From an uncultured Oscillospiraceae bacterium (GTDB lineage Bacteria > Bacillota > Clostridia > Oscillospirales > Oscillospiraceae): a DNA stretch of 64,000 nucleotides. Position numbers and translations under genes: made by a program. The notes below the pieces were generated by a model, which worked only from the letters and a program-made list of their open reading frames with translations, was not told where the DNA came from and searched no databases. The stretch spans positions 46,899-110,898 of the forward strand of contig CANRIU010000002.1 in NCBI GenBank assembly GCA_947630755.1. The letters are read 5' to 3'. This document shows positions 24,531-33,372 of this stretch, piece by piece (position 1 is the first letter of the stretch; each line of letters begins with the position of its first letter).

Positions 24531-25439
24531 TCACTCACCGAGAAGGGCCGTGGCAAAGTCCATGGGGTCAAATGGTATGAGGTCGTCGGCCTTCTCCCCC
24601 ACTCCCACGAATCTTACGGGGACGCCCAGACGTGAGGCTATGGCAAACACTATCCCGCCCTTCGCAGTGCCGTCGAGCTTCGTCAGCACTATCCCCGTGA
24701 GCCCCGCGTATTTCTTAAATTCCTCCGCCTGCATAAGTCCATTCTGCCCCGTGGTGGCGTCCAGCACAAGGAGCGTCTCCCTGTCCGCCCCGGGGAGCTC
24801 CCGGTCAATGACGCGGCTTATCTTGTTGAGCTCATTCATAAGATTCGACTTGTTGTGGAGCCTCCCGGCGGTGTCAACGATTATCACGTCGGCGCCCCGG
24901 GCCTTCGCCGCGGAAATGGCGTCGAATACCACCGCCGCGGGGTCTGAGCCCTCCTCGTGGCGGACTATGTCCGCGCCGGCCCTCTGGGCCCAGACGCCAA
25001 GCTGCTCCGCAGCGGCGGCGCGGAAGGTGTCCCCGGCGGCGAGGAGGACCTTTTTGCCCTGATTGCGCAGCATGAGGGCAAGCTTTCCGATTGTGGTGGT
25101 CTTGCCCACGCCGTTGACGCCCACTACGAGTATCACCGAGGGCTTTGTGCCGAGGGAGAGCTCCCGGTTCTCCCCGAGCATCCCGGCGAGGATCTGTCCC
25201 AGGGCCCGCTTCACCTGCTCGCTTCCGCGAAGGCCCTCGCTTTTTACCTTCTCCCGAAGCTGCTCCACTGCCTCCATGGACGCCTCGCCCCCCACGTCGG
25301 AGAGGATAAGCACCTCCTCAAGGTCCTCGAAAAACTCCTCGTTCTCCCCGGTGAAGGAGGCGATGGTGGAGTTGATTTTATTGGTCATGCTCTGCTTTGT
25401 GCGGGCAAGACCCTCTTTTATTTTATCAAAAAATCCCAT
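24531..25439 (-). CDS. ftsY: Signal recognition particle receptor FtsY
   Basis: FtsY is the membrane-associated GTPase that receives SRP-ribosome complexes for co-translational insertion. At 302 residues it consists of the N and G domains only, without the long acidic A domain of enterobacteria, as is usual in Firmicutes. Visible are GVNGVGKTTTIGKLA (P-loop), DTFRAAAAEQL, DTAGRLHNKSNLM, TKLDGTAKGG and GVGEKADDLIPF. It follows smc by 48 bases. Confidence 0.96.
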   Translation of the reverse strand: MGFFDKIKEGLARTKQSMTNKINSTIASFTGENEEFFEDLEEVLILSDVGGEASMEAVEQLREKVKSEGLRGSEQVKRALGQILAGMLGENRELSLGTKPSVILVVGVNGVGKTTTIGKLALMLRNQGKKVLLAAGDTFRAAAAEQLGVWAQRAGADIVRHEEGSDPAAVVFDAISAAKARGADVIIVDTAGRLHNKSNLMNELNKISRVIDRELPGADRETLLVLDATTGQNGLMQAEEFKKYAGLTGIVLTKLDGTAKGGIVFAIASRLGVPVRFVGVGEKADDLIPFDPMDFATALLGE

Positions 25440-25487
25440 ATGCCGTACTCCGTTTCTGGTGGTATGTTGTGTAATGAAATGCTCCGT

Positions 25488-28400
25488 TCACTTGCCAATG
25501 GCGCTCTCGGCCTCGTCAAGGTCGATGACAAGCACCTTGCTCACGCCCTGCTCCTGCATGGTTACGCCGTAGAGCACATCGGCCTCCTCCATGGTTCCCC
25601 GGCGGTGGGTGATGGTCAAAAACTGCGTCTTGACCGCAAGGGAGCGCATGTACTCCGCCACCCTCACGACATTAGCGTCGTCAAGGGCCGCCTCTATCTC
25701 GTCCATCACCACGAAGGGCGTGGGCCGGACCTTGAGTATCGCAAAGTAAAGAGCTATGGCGACAAAGGCCTTCTCCCCTCCGGAGAGAAGCGTTATCGTC
25801 TTTAACGTCTTGCCCGGGGGCTGTACCTTTATCTCGATGCCGCTGCCCAGCACATCCTCCGGGTCCTCCAGCGACAGGCTCGCCCGCCCGCCGCCGAAGA
25901 GCTCCAGAAACGTCTGCTGGAAGCCCTGATTTATCTTCTCAAACTCCTCCATGAATATAGTCTCCATGGAGCCCGTGATGTCACGGATTATCCCCAAAAG
26001 CTCCCGGCGGGCCTTGTCGATGTCGTCCCGCTGGTCGGTTAGGTATGTGTAGCGGGAGTTGACCCGCTCAAATTCCTCTATCGCGCCCAGATTCGGCGCG
26101 CCCAGCACCCCCATCTCCCGCTTGAGCTCCCCGGTGCGGCGCTTTGCCTGTGGGATGCTGGAAAGCTGTATGCGCTGCTCCATGGCGGCGGACCTTGTCA
26201 GGTTGTAGCCGTCCCACAGCTTGTCGATTATCTGCTTCTCCTCCATGGCGGCGGCCTCCAGACGGTTATCCAGCCGCGATGCCGCCCGCTCCAGATCAAG
26301 GAGCGCGTTATTTTTCTCCTGAAGGAGCTTATCGCTCTTTGAGCGCTCCGCCTCTATCTTAAGCTTCTCCTCGGTGATGGCAAGGATGCGCTCCCGGAGG
26401 GCCGCGGCTTCGGCGCGAAGGCGCACTGCGGACTCCTCCCTCAGGGCTCTCTCGCCCTCGAGCTCGTCCGCCTTCTCGTGAAGCTGCGTCAGGGCGAGCT
26501 CCTGTGCCTGCCGGTCCCCGGAAAGCTCCTCCCGAAGCCTGCCGAGCTCGTCGACCGTCCTCTCCGCGCCCTCGGCCTCGGAGGTGAGGGACGCGCGCCT
26601 CTCGCGAAGGCCGCTCTCCTCCCGGGCTATCTCCTCACGGCGTGATGTGAGGGCCGCCCGTGCGCTCTCCTCGATGTCGATCTTACTTTGTATCTTCCCC
26701 AGCTCATCCTCGTGCCTGCCTGTCTCCTCCCTTATGGCACGCACTCTGGCCTCGGAGTCCTCCCGCCGTGTGCCCACGGCCTCGTACTCCCGCTCAAGCT
26801 CCTCTATCCGCTGCCGGAGGGAGGACACAAGAAGCTCGTAGTGCCTCGCCTCGGAGGTGAGCTTCAGCACCGTGTTCTCAGCCTCCCGCCTCTCATCCGA
26901 TGCCACCGACAGCTCATAGGATGCGGCGTTAAGGCTGCGCTTCAGCTCCTCGTTTTTCTCCCGCGCAGTGTCAAGCGCCCGGGAGAGCTGCTCCACCTGC
27001 CCGGTGAGCGACTTGAGCTCGCTGGCTCTGGAGAGTATTCCCGTGTTCCTTGAGGCGCTTCCGCCCGTCATGCTGCCCCCGGCGTTTATTACCTGCCCGT
27101 CCAGAGTGACAACGCGGAATTTGTGCCCGAAACGGCGGCTTATCCTGACGGCGGAGTCCAGGGTGTCCGCCACTGCGGTCCTGCCAAGGAGGTTCAGGAA
27201 TATGTCCCTGTACTGCTCGTCAAAGGTCACAAGGTCAATGGCAAGGCCCTCGAAGCCCTCCTCCTCGGATAGTCCCCGCTCGTTGAGCCTTGAGCCGCGT
27301 ATCACGTTCATCGGCAGGAGCGTCACCCGCCCGGCGTCGGTGCGCTTTAGGTGATTTATTACGTTCTTGCCGTCGATGTCAGTTCCCACGACTATATTCT
27401 GCACCGCGCCGCCCAGGGCTGTCTCGATTGCCAGCGCGTACTGGGCCCCGGTGCTCACAAGCTCCCCGGCGGGTCCGTGCACTCCGCGCAGAAGGCCCCG
27501 GTCCGCGTCCCGCATGACCACCTTGACTGCCTTGGAGTAGCCCTCGTACTCCCGCTCCATGTCCTCCAGCATCTGTCGGCGGGAGGCGGCGGCGTTGTAG
27601 TCCATCTGCGCCCGTGTGCACCGCTCCGCAGCCTCCTCGGCCCGGCGGCGAAGACCCTCTGCCCGCAGCTCATAGCCGCGGCAGACGTTTGCAAGTGAGT
27701 CCACGCTCTCCCGGGCCTTTTCAAGGGCGGCGCCGTTCTCCTCCATATCCCGCAGGGCGGCCTTAAGTCTCTCCTTCTCCGCCCCGCTCTCCCCCTCGAG
27801 GGCGGCGCGCCGCTCCTCGATCTCCTGCGCTGAAGCGGTGATGGATGAAAGCTCCAGCCCGAGAGCAGAGAGTCTCCCGTTTATCTCCTCCGCAGATTTG
27901 CGCAGGGCAAAGATGGTCTCCTCCTCCTGCCGTTCGCTGTTTTCCAGCTCCCCGCTCTCCGCCTTCAGCTCGTCGAGCCTTGCGGCGATGGCGGACTGCT
28001 CCTCACGGATCTCGCCGATTCGGCAAAGCCGCTCATCTATCTGCCGGGTGAGCCCGCTGCGCCTGTCCTCCCGGAGCCTGAGCTCATCCTCTATCCTCGC
28101 GATATTCTCCCCGGTGTGCTCGATGCTCGTCCTGATTACGGCGGCGCGGCTCTCCTCCTCGGAGGCCTCCTGCTCAAGGCCCGTGACCTGCTCCCGGACG
28201 CCCTCTGCCTCCATGTCCTTCTCCCGCATACGCTGGGCGAAGAGCTCTCCGGCGGAGTAGAGCTTTTCAAGCTCCGCCTTCGCCCTCTCCAGCTCCCCGG
28301 CGCTGCGCAATGACTCCTCCCGCAGGGCCTTCGTGCGCTCGGCGATGCTCTCAAGGTCGCACATCCACAGTGATATTTCAAGTCCCCGCAGCTCGTCTCT

Positions 28401-29054
28401 CAGAAGGAGGTACTTCTTTGCCACCTCCGACTGCCGCCGCAGCGGCTCCACCTGGAGCTCCAGCTCCGCTATCTTGTCGTTGACCCGAAGAAGGTCCTCG
28501 TCCGCACGCTCAAGCTTGCGCTCCGACTCCTCCTTGCGGTGGCGAAAGCGGGAGATCCCCGCCGCCTCCTCGAATATCTCCCGCCTGTCGGTGCTTCTGG
28601 CGGAGAGGATGGAGTCTATCTTGCCCTGACCGAATATGGAATAGCCGTCCCTGCCAAGTCCGGTGTCCATAAAAAGCTCGTTTATGTCCTTAAGGCGGAC
28701 GGGTTTTTTGTTGATGTAATATTCGCTCTCCCCGGAGCGGTAATACCTGCGGGTGACCTGGACCTCGTCCACGTCCCCGGCAAGGCGCCTGTCGGTGTTG
28801 TCAAGAGTGAGTGACACCTCGGCGTAGCCGACTTGGCCGCGCTTTTCAGTGCCGCCGAATATGACGTCCTCCATCTTCCCGCCCCGGAGGGCCTTTGTGG
28901 ACTGCTCGCCCATCACCCACTGTATGGCGTCGGCTATATTCGATTTTCCGCTCCCGTTGGGCCCAACTATAGCCGTCAGGGGCTTGTCAAAGGTGAGGAC
29001 GGTCCTCTCCGGGAAGGACTTGAACCCCCTCATCTCCAGCGCCTTAAAATACAA
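25488..29054 (-). CDS. smc: Chromosome segregation ATPase SMC
   Basis: SMC organises and segregates the chromosome with ScpA and ScpB. The 1188-residue length is normal. It has the N-terminal Walker A GPNGSGKSNIADAI, long coiled coils (about 165-500 and 660-1000), a hinge around residues 510-640 with the conserved GGxxxx glycines, and a C-terminal signature and Walker B (LLSGGEKAFVAIAL, VMDEIEAALDDANV). Translation probably starts at TTG 29054, giving MYFKALEMRGFKSF, the usual SMC beginning. It heads the eight-gene operon. The customary upstream rnc gene is absent here. Confidence 0.96.
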   Translation of the reverse strand: MYFKALEMRGFKSFPERTVLTFDKPLTAIVGPNGSGKSNIADAIQWVMGEQSTKALRGGKMEDVIFGGTEKRGQVGYAEVSLTLDNTDRRLAGDVDEVQVTRRYYRSGESEYYINKKPVRLKDINELFMDTGLGRDGYSIFGQGKIDSILSARSTDRREIFEEAAGISRFRHRKEESERKLERADEDLLRVNDKIAELELQVEPLRRQSEVAKKYLLLRDELRGLEISLWMCDLESIAERTKALREESLRSAGELERAKAELEKLYSAGELFAQRMREKDMEAEGVREQVTGLEQEASEEESRAAVIRTSIEHTGENIARIEDELRLREDRRSGLTRQIDERLCRIGEIREEQSAIAARLDELKAESGELENSERQEEETIFALRKSAEEINGRLSALGLELSSITASAQEIEERRAALEGESGAEKERLKAALRDMEENGAALEKARESVDSLANVCRGYELRAEGLRRRAEEAAERCTRAQMDYNAAASRRQMLEDMEREYEGYSKAVKVVMRDADRGLLRGVHGPAGELVSTGAQYALAIETALGGAVQNIVVGTDIDGKNVINHLKRTDAGRVTLLPMNVIRGSRLNERGLSEEEGFEGLAIDLVTFDEQYRDIFLNLLGRTAVADTLDSAVRISRRFGHKFRVVTLDGQVINAGGSMTGGSASRNTGILSRASELKSLTGQVEQLSRALDTAREKNEELKRSLNAASYELSVASDERREAENTVLKLTSEARHYELLVSSLRQRIEELEREYEAVGTRREDSEARVRAIREETGRHEDELGKIQSKIDIEESARAALTSRREEIAREESGLRERRASLTSEAEGAERTVDELGRLREELSGDRQAQELALTQLHEKADELEGERALREESAVRLRAEAAALRERILAITEEKLKIEAERSKSDKLLQEKNNALLDLERAASRLDNRLEAAAMEEKQIIDKLWDGYNLTRSAAMEQRIQLSSIPQAKRRTGELKREMGVLGAPNLGAIEEFERVNSRYTYLTDQRDDIDKARRELLGIIRDITGSMETIFMEEFEKINQGFQQTFLELFGGGRASLSLEDPEDVLGSGIEIKVQPPGKTLKTITLLSGGEKAFVAIALYFAILKVRPTPFVVMDEIEAALDDANVVRVAEYMRSLAVKTQFLTITHRRGTMEEADVLYGVTMQEQGVSKVLVIDLDEAESAIGK

Positions 29055-29104
29055 ATCCTACACTCCCATTTGCCCTCGGCAACAGTATTCCAGTCTAAAT
29101 ATGA

Positions 29105-29133
29105 AGTATAACTCCAAAAGAGAGATTTTGCAA
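29105..29133 (-). promoter_or_regulatory. Promoter of the smc operon
   Basis: TTGCAA (29128-29133) and TATACT (29105-29110) on the minus strand are spaced by 17 bases, about 50 bases upstream of the smc TTG start. Confidence 0.65.
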
Positions 29134-29165
29134 TAAAATAATTGTTAATAAACTGCTTCACAAAA

Positions 29166-29196
29166 AGCCGCCCCCGGCAAAATTCCGGGGGCGGCT
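29166..29196 (-). terminator. Terminator of the ABC exporter operon
   Basis: AGCCGCCCCCGG and its complement form a 12-bp stem with a CAAAATT-type loop, 24 bases after the stop at 29220. In the minus direction it is followed by TTTTTGTG. Confidence 0.85.
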
Positions 29197-29219
29197 GCGT
29201 GCGCGCAGGCGCGCCGATA

Positions 29220-31121
29220 TTATCTTGCGTTTTTCTCCGCCAGAGCCCTCTCCTGCTCGTCGAACTGGAGGGTGTACAGCTTGTAGTAGCGGCCCTTTTT
29301 GTGGAGAAGCTCCTGATGGGTGCCCTGCTCCTTTATAACTCCGTGGCTCAGGAGGATGATGTTGTCGGAGTGCTGTATCGTGGAAAGCCTGTGGGCCACG
29401 ATGAGCATGGTGCCGATGTTCTTCATCTTCTCAAGGGAGTCCTGAATCAGAAGCTCCGTCTCCGTGTCGATGTTGGCGGTGGCCTCGTCAAGGATCATCA
29501 CCTCCGGGCGGTGGAGGATCGTGCGGGCAAAGCTTAGAAGCTGGCGCTGTCCGGCGGAGAAGTTGTTTCCGCGCTCCCGGACAGGCTCGTCAAGGCCGCT
29601 GTCCAGCTTGTTTATGAAGTGGTCGGCGTTCACATACCTGCACGCCTGCCACACCTCGTCGTCGGTGAAGGACTCCTCCCGGAGGACGATGTTGGAGCGG
29701 ATGGTGCCTGAGAACAGGAACACATCCTGGAGCATCTGCCCGAAATGGCGGCGGAGGGATGCGATCTTGATTTTCCTTATGTCTATCCCGTCGATGAGGA
29801 TCTGCCCCTTCTGGATGTCGTAGTTACGGCAAATAAGGGACAAAATCGTTGTCTTTCCCGAGCCCGTGGCTCCCACGAAGGCCACTGTCTCCTTTGGTTT
29901 GACGTGAAAGCTCACGCCCTTGAGGACCCACTCCCCGGGGATGTAGCTGAACCACACGTCCTTAAATTCTATCTCGCCTTTTATGTGGTCGAGCTCCATG
30001 GCGTCGGGCTCATCCACAAGCTCCGGCTCCATGTCGAAGATGGAGAATATCTTCTCCGCGGAGGCGAAGGCAGACTGGAGCTGGTTGAACTGCTCCGCCA
30101 GCGTCTGGATGGGGTTGAAGAACTTGGAGATATACATATAGAAGCTTACAAGCGTCTCGCTGGCGATGGTCTGCCCGAGGAAGGTGGTGTCCCGGATATA
30201 CCCCCGCCCGCAGAGATAAAGAAGGCACAGTATGGAGCTGATGTAGAGCATATAGACCATGGGCCTGAAAATGCCGAACACCAGCGTCATGTTCCGCCGG
30301 GCCACCCGGAGCTTGTCGGATTTGTCAAGAAACTCCTCCATCTTCGCGTCCTCGCGGTTGAATATCTGGGTTATCTTTATCCCGGAGAGGTTTTCAGAGA
30401 GGTAGGTATTTATGTCCGTGGTCCGGTCCTTCACCGTGCGGAAGGCCCGGCGGGTGAAGGTTCGGAAGATAACCGTGAAGGCCACGAGGAAGGGTATGAA
30501 GCACAATACCATCAGCGTCAGCTCGTAGTTTAAAAGGAGCATCGCCGCCAGAACGCCCGCAATGACGAACACGTTGCGTATCATGTTCACAAGGATGTTA
30601 GTGAACATCATGGATATGGCGTTTGTGTCGTTGGTGACGCGGGTGACGAGCTTTCCCACGGGTATCTGGTTTAACTGGTTGTGGGAGAGGCTCTCAATGT
30701 GGATAAACAGGTCCTGTCTCAGGGCGGAGAGTATCTTCTGCCCTGTCTTCTGGAGAAGTATGGACTGGAAGTATGTGCTCACAAGTGAGATTATGAGTAT
30801 GGATGCGTAGATGGCGACCCGGATGAAAAGCTCCTTCAGCTCAAAGTCCTCTTTAATTATCTTCTCGATATTGCCCACAAGGAGAGGTGATATTATGTCG
30901 TAGGCAATGGCGAGCATCATCATAAAGAGCACTGCGACGAAGCTTTTCCAGTAGGGCTTGGCGTAGGGCAGCATCCTCGCCATGATCTCCCCGTCAGGGA
31001 CGTTCCTGTCGTAGGTCACGGCGGCCTTGCGGCGCTTTAAGGAGATATACGCCGCGACGAAAATAACGGTGAAGGTGCCGATTATGGCGCCGACGATGTA
31101 GAGCGGTGCAAACTCACCCAT
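29220..31121 (-). CDS. ABC exporter half-transporter (canonical ATP site partner)
   Basis: The 633-residue protein fuses six membrane helices (about residues 10-330) to a nucleotide-binding domain. The domain has Walker A GATGSGKTT, signature NFSAGQRQLLSFAR, Walker B VMILDEATANID with the catalytic glutamate, and the switch histidine in VAHRLST. It is a type IV (B-subfamily) exporter of lipids, drugs or peptides. I start it at ATG 31121 (GGAGGCGAGCACA site), which overlaps the upstream partner's stop by eight bases, as expected for a heterodimer. Confidence 0.92.
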   Translation of the reverse strand: MGEFAPLYIVGAIIGTFTVIFVAAYISLKRRKAAVTYDRNVPDGEIMARMLPYAKPYWKSFVAVLFMMMLAIAYDIISPLLVGNIEKIIKEDFELKELFIRVAIYASILIISLVSTYFQSILLQKTGQKILSALRQDLFIHIESLSHNQLNQIPVGKLVTRVTNDTNAISMMFTNILVNMIRNVFVIAGVLAAMLLLNYELTLMVLCFIPFLVAFTVIFRTFTRRAFRTVKDRTTDINTYLSENLSGIKITQIFNREDAKMEEFLDKSDKLRVARRNMTLVFGIFRPMVYMLYISSILCLLYLCGRGYIRDTTFLGQTIASETLVSFYMYISKFFNPIQTLAEQFNQLQSAFASAEKIFSIFDMEPELVDEPDAMELDHIKGEIEFKDVWFSYIPGEWVLKGVSFHVKPKETVAFVGATGSGKTTILSLICRNYDIQKGQILIDGIDIRKIKIASLRRHFGQMLQDVFLFSGTIRSNIVLREESFTDDEVWQACRYVNADHFINKLDSGLDEPVRERGNNFSAGQRQLLSFARTILHRPEVMILDEATANIDTETELLIQDSLEKMKNIGTMLIVAHRLSTIQHSDNIILLSHGVIKEQGTHQELLHKKGRYYKLYTLQFDEQERALAEKNAR

Positions 31122-32895
31122 TGTGCTCGCCTCCCTCCTCCTCGAGCTTCTGGAGGTCCACCATGTGGTGGTACGCCGGGCAGGTATCATAGAGCTGCGC
31201 GTGGGAACCCACCGCGACGAGCTCGCCGTCCTCCAAATAGAGTATCTTGTCCATCCGCTCTATGGTGGATATGCGGTGGGCAATAAGTATGGTGGTCTTG
31301 CCCTCCCGGGAGGAGGCAAGATTGTTGAGTATGGTTTTCTCCGTGTCGGTGTCCACCGCGGAGACGGAGTCGTCAAGTATAAGTATCGGCGCGTCCTTCA
31401 AAAGCGCCCGGGCTATGGATATTCGCTGCTTCTGCCCGCCGGAGACCGTGACTCCCCGCTCGCCGAGGACAGTGCCGTAGCCCTCGGAGAACTCCTTTAT
31501 ATTGTCGTCCACGTCGGAGAGGACCGCCGCATGGACGACCTTCTCCATGTCCGGCTCCCCGGTGGTGAAGGCGATGTTCTTTGCTATGGTGTCGGAGAAA
31601 AGGAAGTTGTCCTGTGGAACATAGGCGCAGGCGGCACGCACGTCGTGGATCTTCACGTCGTTTACGTCGTTTCCGTCCACAAATACAGTCCCGTCGGGCA
31701 CGTTGTAGGTCCTGAGTATCAGGTCCACCAGCGTCGTCTTTCCCGCGCCTGTGCGGCCCACTATCCCCACGCTCTCCCCGGCGTTTATGGTGAAGGAGAC
31801 GTTTTTGAGCACGTCGTACTCCCCGTCGGGGTAGCGGAAGGTGAGGCCGCGAAATTCAATGTCCCCCCGCACATGCTTAAGCTCCCGGGCGCCCTCCCGG
31901 TCCACCACGTCCTGCTTTGCATCCAAAAGCTCCGAAATGCGCTTTAAGGACGCCTTGCCGCGGCTTGTCATGTCGATGAGCTCGGAAACCGCCATTATGG
32001 GCCAGACGATCGCGGTGAAGTAGCCGATATACTCCACCAGCTGCCCCGGGTTGAATACTCCCTTGTGTACGAGATACCCGCCGTAGCCCAGAACCACGCA
32101 TACTACGGACTCCACAAACAGCGTCACAAGTATGTGCAGCAGCACCGATGCCCGGGTGAAGTCCACATTCGCCTTCTCGTTTTCCTGATTGAGCTTTTTA
32201 AATGCCCAGAGCTCCTTTGCCTCCTTGACAAACGCCTTAATAACCGCGATGCCGGAGAAGGACTCCTGAGAGAAATCGGAGAGGCTTGAAAACGCCGCCT
32301 GACGGATGTCCCACTTCTTCTCCATGTAGTTGCCCACGATGGTGGAGATGCAAAAGAGCAGCACCATGGGTATGAGGGAGAGCCCGGTGAGAAGTCCGTC
32401 CATCTGGAACATCTTTCCAATCGACATGATGCCCAGTATGAGCGCGTCAGCCAGCATCAGAAGGCCGTTTCCGTAGCAGTCCTGCACAGTCTCCAGGTCG
32501 TTGGTGAAAAGGCTCATCAGGTTTCCAACCTTGTTCACCTGATAGTACTGCTGGCTCAGGTCCTTTGCGTGGTCGAACATGGCGTTGCGGATGTCGGTCT
32601 CAACCCTTATGGCCGCGCCGAAGAAGCTCACACGCCACAAAAAGCGCCCGAACACCATGGCGACGACAACAACCAGCATGGGGAGGGCTATCTCATCAAG
32701 GAGAAAGTCCATGTCGAAGGTCCTCATCACGCCGTCAAGCATGACCTCGCCGTCGTTCATGCCGTTGACCACCATCTGGTAGAGCCTCGGGACCACAAGC
32801 TGCATATAGTCCACCAGCCCCAGAGCGACAAGCCCAATCAGCAGCCACGGGCCGTACTTTATGTAGTATTTGTTTATATGCTTACCGAAAATCAT
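31114..32895 (-). CDS. ABC exporter half-transporter (degenerate ATP site partner)
   Basis: The 593-residue protein has the same exporter architecture: six membrane helices (residues about 15-310) and an ATPase domain with GRTGAGKTT, TVSGGQKQRISIAR and AHRIST. The residue after Walker B is aspartate (ILILDDSVSAVD) instead of the catalytic glutamate. With the downstream partner this matches heterodimeric exporters such as the BmrC/BmrD and TM287/288 types, in which one ATP site is non-hydrolytic. ATG 32895 is preceded by GAGAGG; the ORF could be extended upstream but without a site. Confidence 0.92.
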   Translation of the reverse strand: MIFGKHINKYYIKYGPWLLIGLVALGLVDYMQLVVPRLYQMVVNGMNDGEVMLDGVMRTFDMDFLLDEIALPMLVVVVAMVFGRFLWRVSFFGAAIRVETDIRNAMFDHAKDLSQQYYQVNKVGNLMSLFTNDLETVQDCYGNGLLMLADALILGIMSIGKMFQMDGLLTGLSLIPMVLLFCISTIVGNYMEKKWDIRQAAFSSLSDFSQESFSGIAVIKAFVKEAKELWAFKKLNQENEKANVDFTRASVLLHILVTLFVESVVCVVLGYGGYLVHKGVFNPGQLVEYIGYFTAIVWPIMAVSELIDMTSRGKASLKRISELLDAKQDVVDREGARELKHVRGDIEFRGLTFRYPDGEYDVLKNVSFTINAGESVGIVGRTGAGKTTLVDLILRTYNVPDGTVFVDGNDVNDVKIHDVRAACAYVPQDNFLFSDTIAKNIAFTTGEPDMEKVVHAAVLSDVDDNIKEFSEGYGTVLGERGVTVSGGQKQRISIARALLKDAPILILDDSVSAVDTDTEKTILNNLASSREGKTTILIAHRISTIERMDKILYLEDGELVAVGSHAQLYDTCPAYHHMVDLQKLEEEGGEHNG

Positions 32896-32955
32896 AATTA
32901 ACCTCTCGCAGTGAATAAAAATTGCGCGCAACCCATATTTCTCGCAAGGAAATTC

Positions 32956-32961
32956 ATTATA
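32956..32961 (-). promoter_or_regulatory. Extended -10 element of the ABC exporter operon
   Basis: TGTTATAAT on the minus strand provides TG-N plus a perfect TATAAT about 60 bases upstream of the exporter start. The -35 region is weak, as expected for extended -10 promoters. Confidence 0.5.
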
Positions 32962-32986
32962 ACACAGGGTGATTTAAATTACCACG

Positions 32987-33372
32987 GGTTTTTATAAATA
33001 TTTGATTGCGATTCTTGCTGAAAAATCACCACAGTCGAAAAAGCGCCCGCCTTTGATAAAGGTGGGCGCACAGAGTGTTGAAAAAGCTTCGCAGAATTTC
33101 GCGCCCGCAGGCGCGAAAAAAATTCAATGCAAAATCCGGCGACATGTGCGTCGGATTTTGCCCCATTTAGGTCCCCGGATGTGCGCCCGCAGGCGCCATT
33201 TCGGAGCGCAACCGCCCGTAGGGCGGCTCTTAGCGCGGAGATGTGTGCGGCCCTTCGGGCCGTGCGCGCAGGGGATCGGCAAATTTCTTCCGTCGGCAAA
33301 GGCAAAGCCTTTGTCGACGGCTTGAGCGCCCGCCTTTGATAAAGGCGGGCGCAGGGACCAATTATAAATACC
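32987..33372. repeat. Multi-hairpin repeat element after the serpin gene
   Basis: This 386-base non-coding stretch starts with GGTTTTTATAAATA and ends with a near-inverted copy that abuts the serpin stop codon. It contains about eight consecutive hairpins. A 27-base GC-rich palindrome with a TTTGATAAA centre occurs at 33043-33069 and again at 33326-33352 with a single base changed. Further stems include CGCGCCCGC/GCGGGCGCG-type sequence near 33098, GCAAAATCCG near 33130, CGGCCC/GGGCCG near 33250 and GTCGGCAAAGG near 33292. No convincing gene is inside. Confidence 0.6.
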
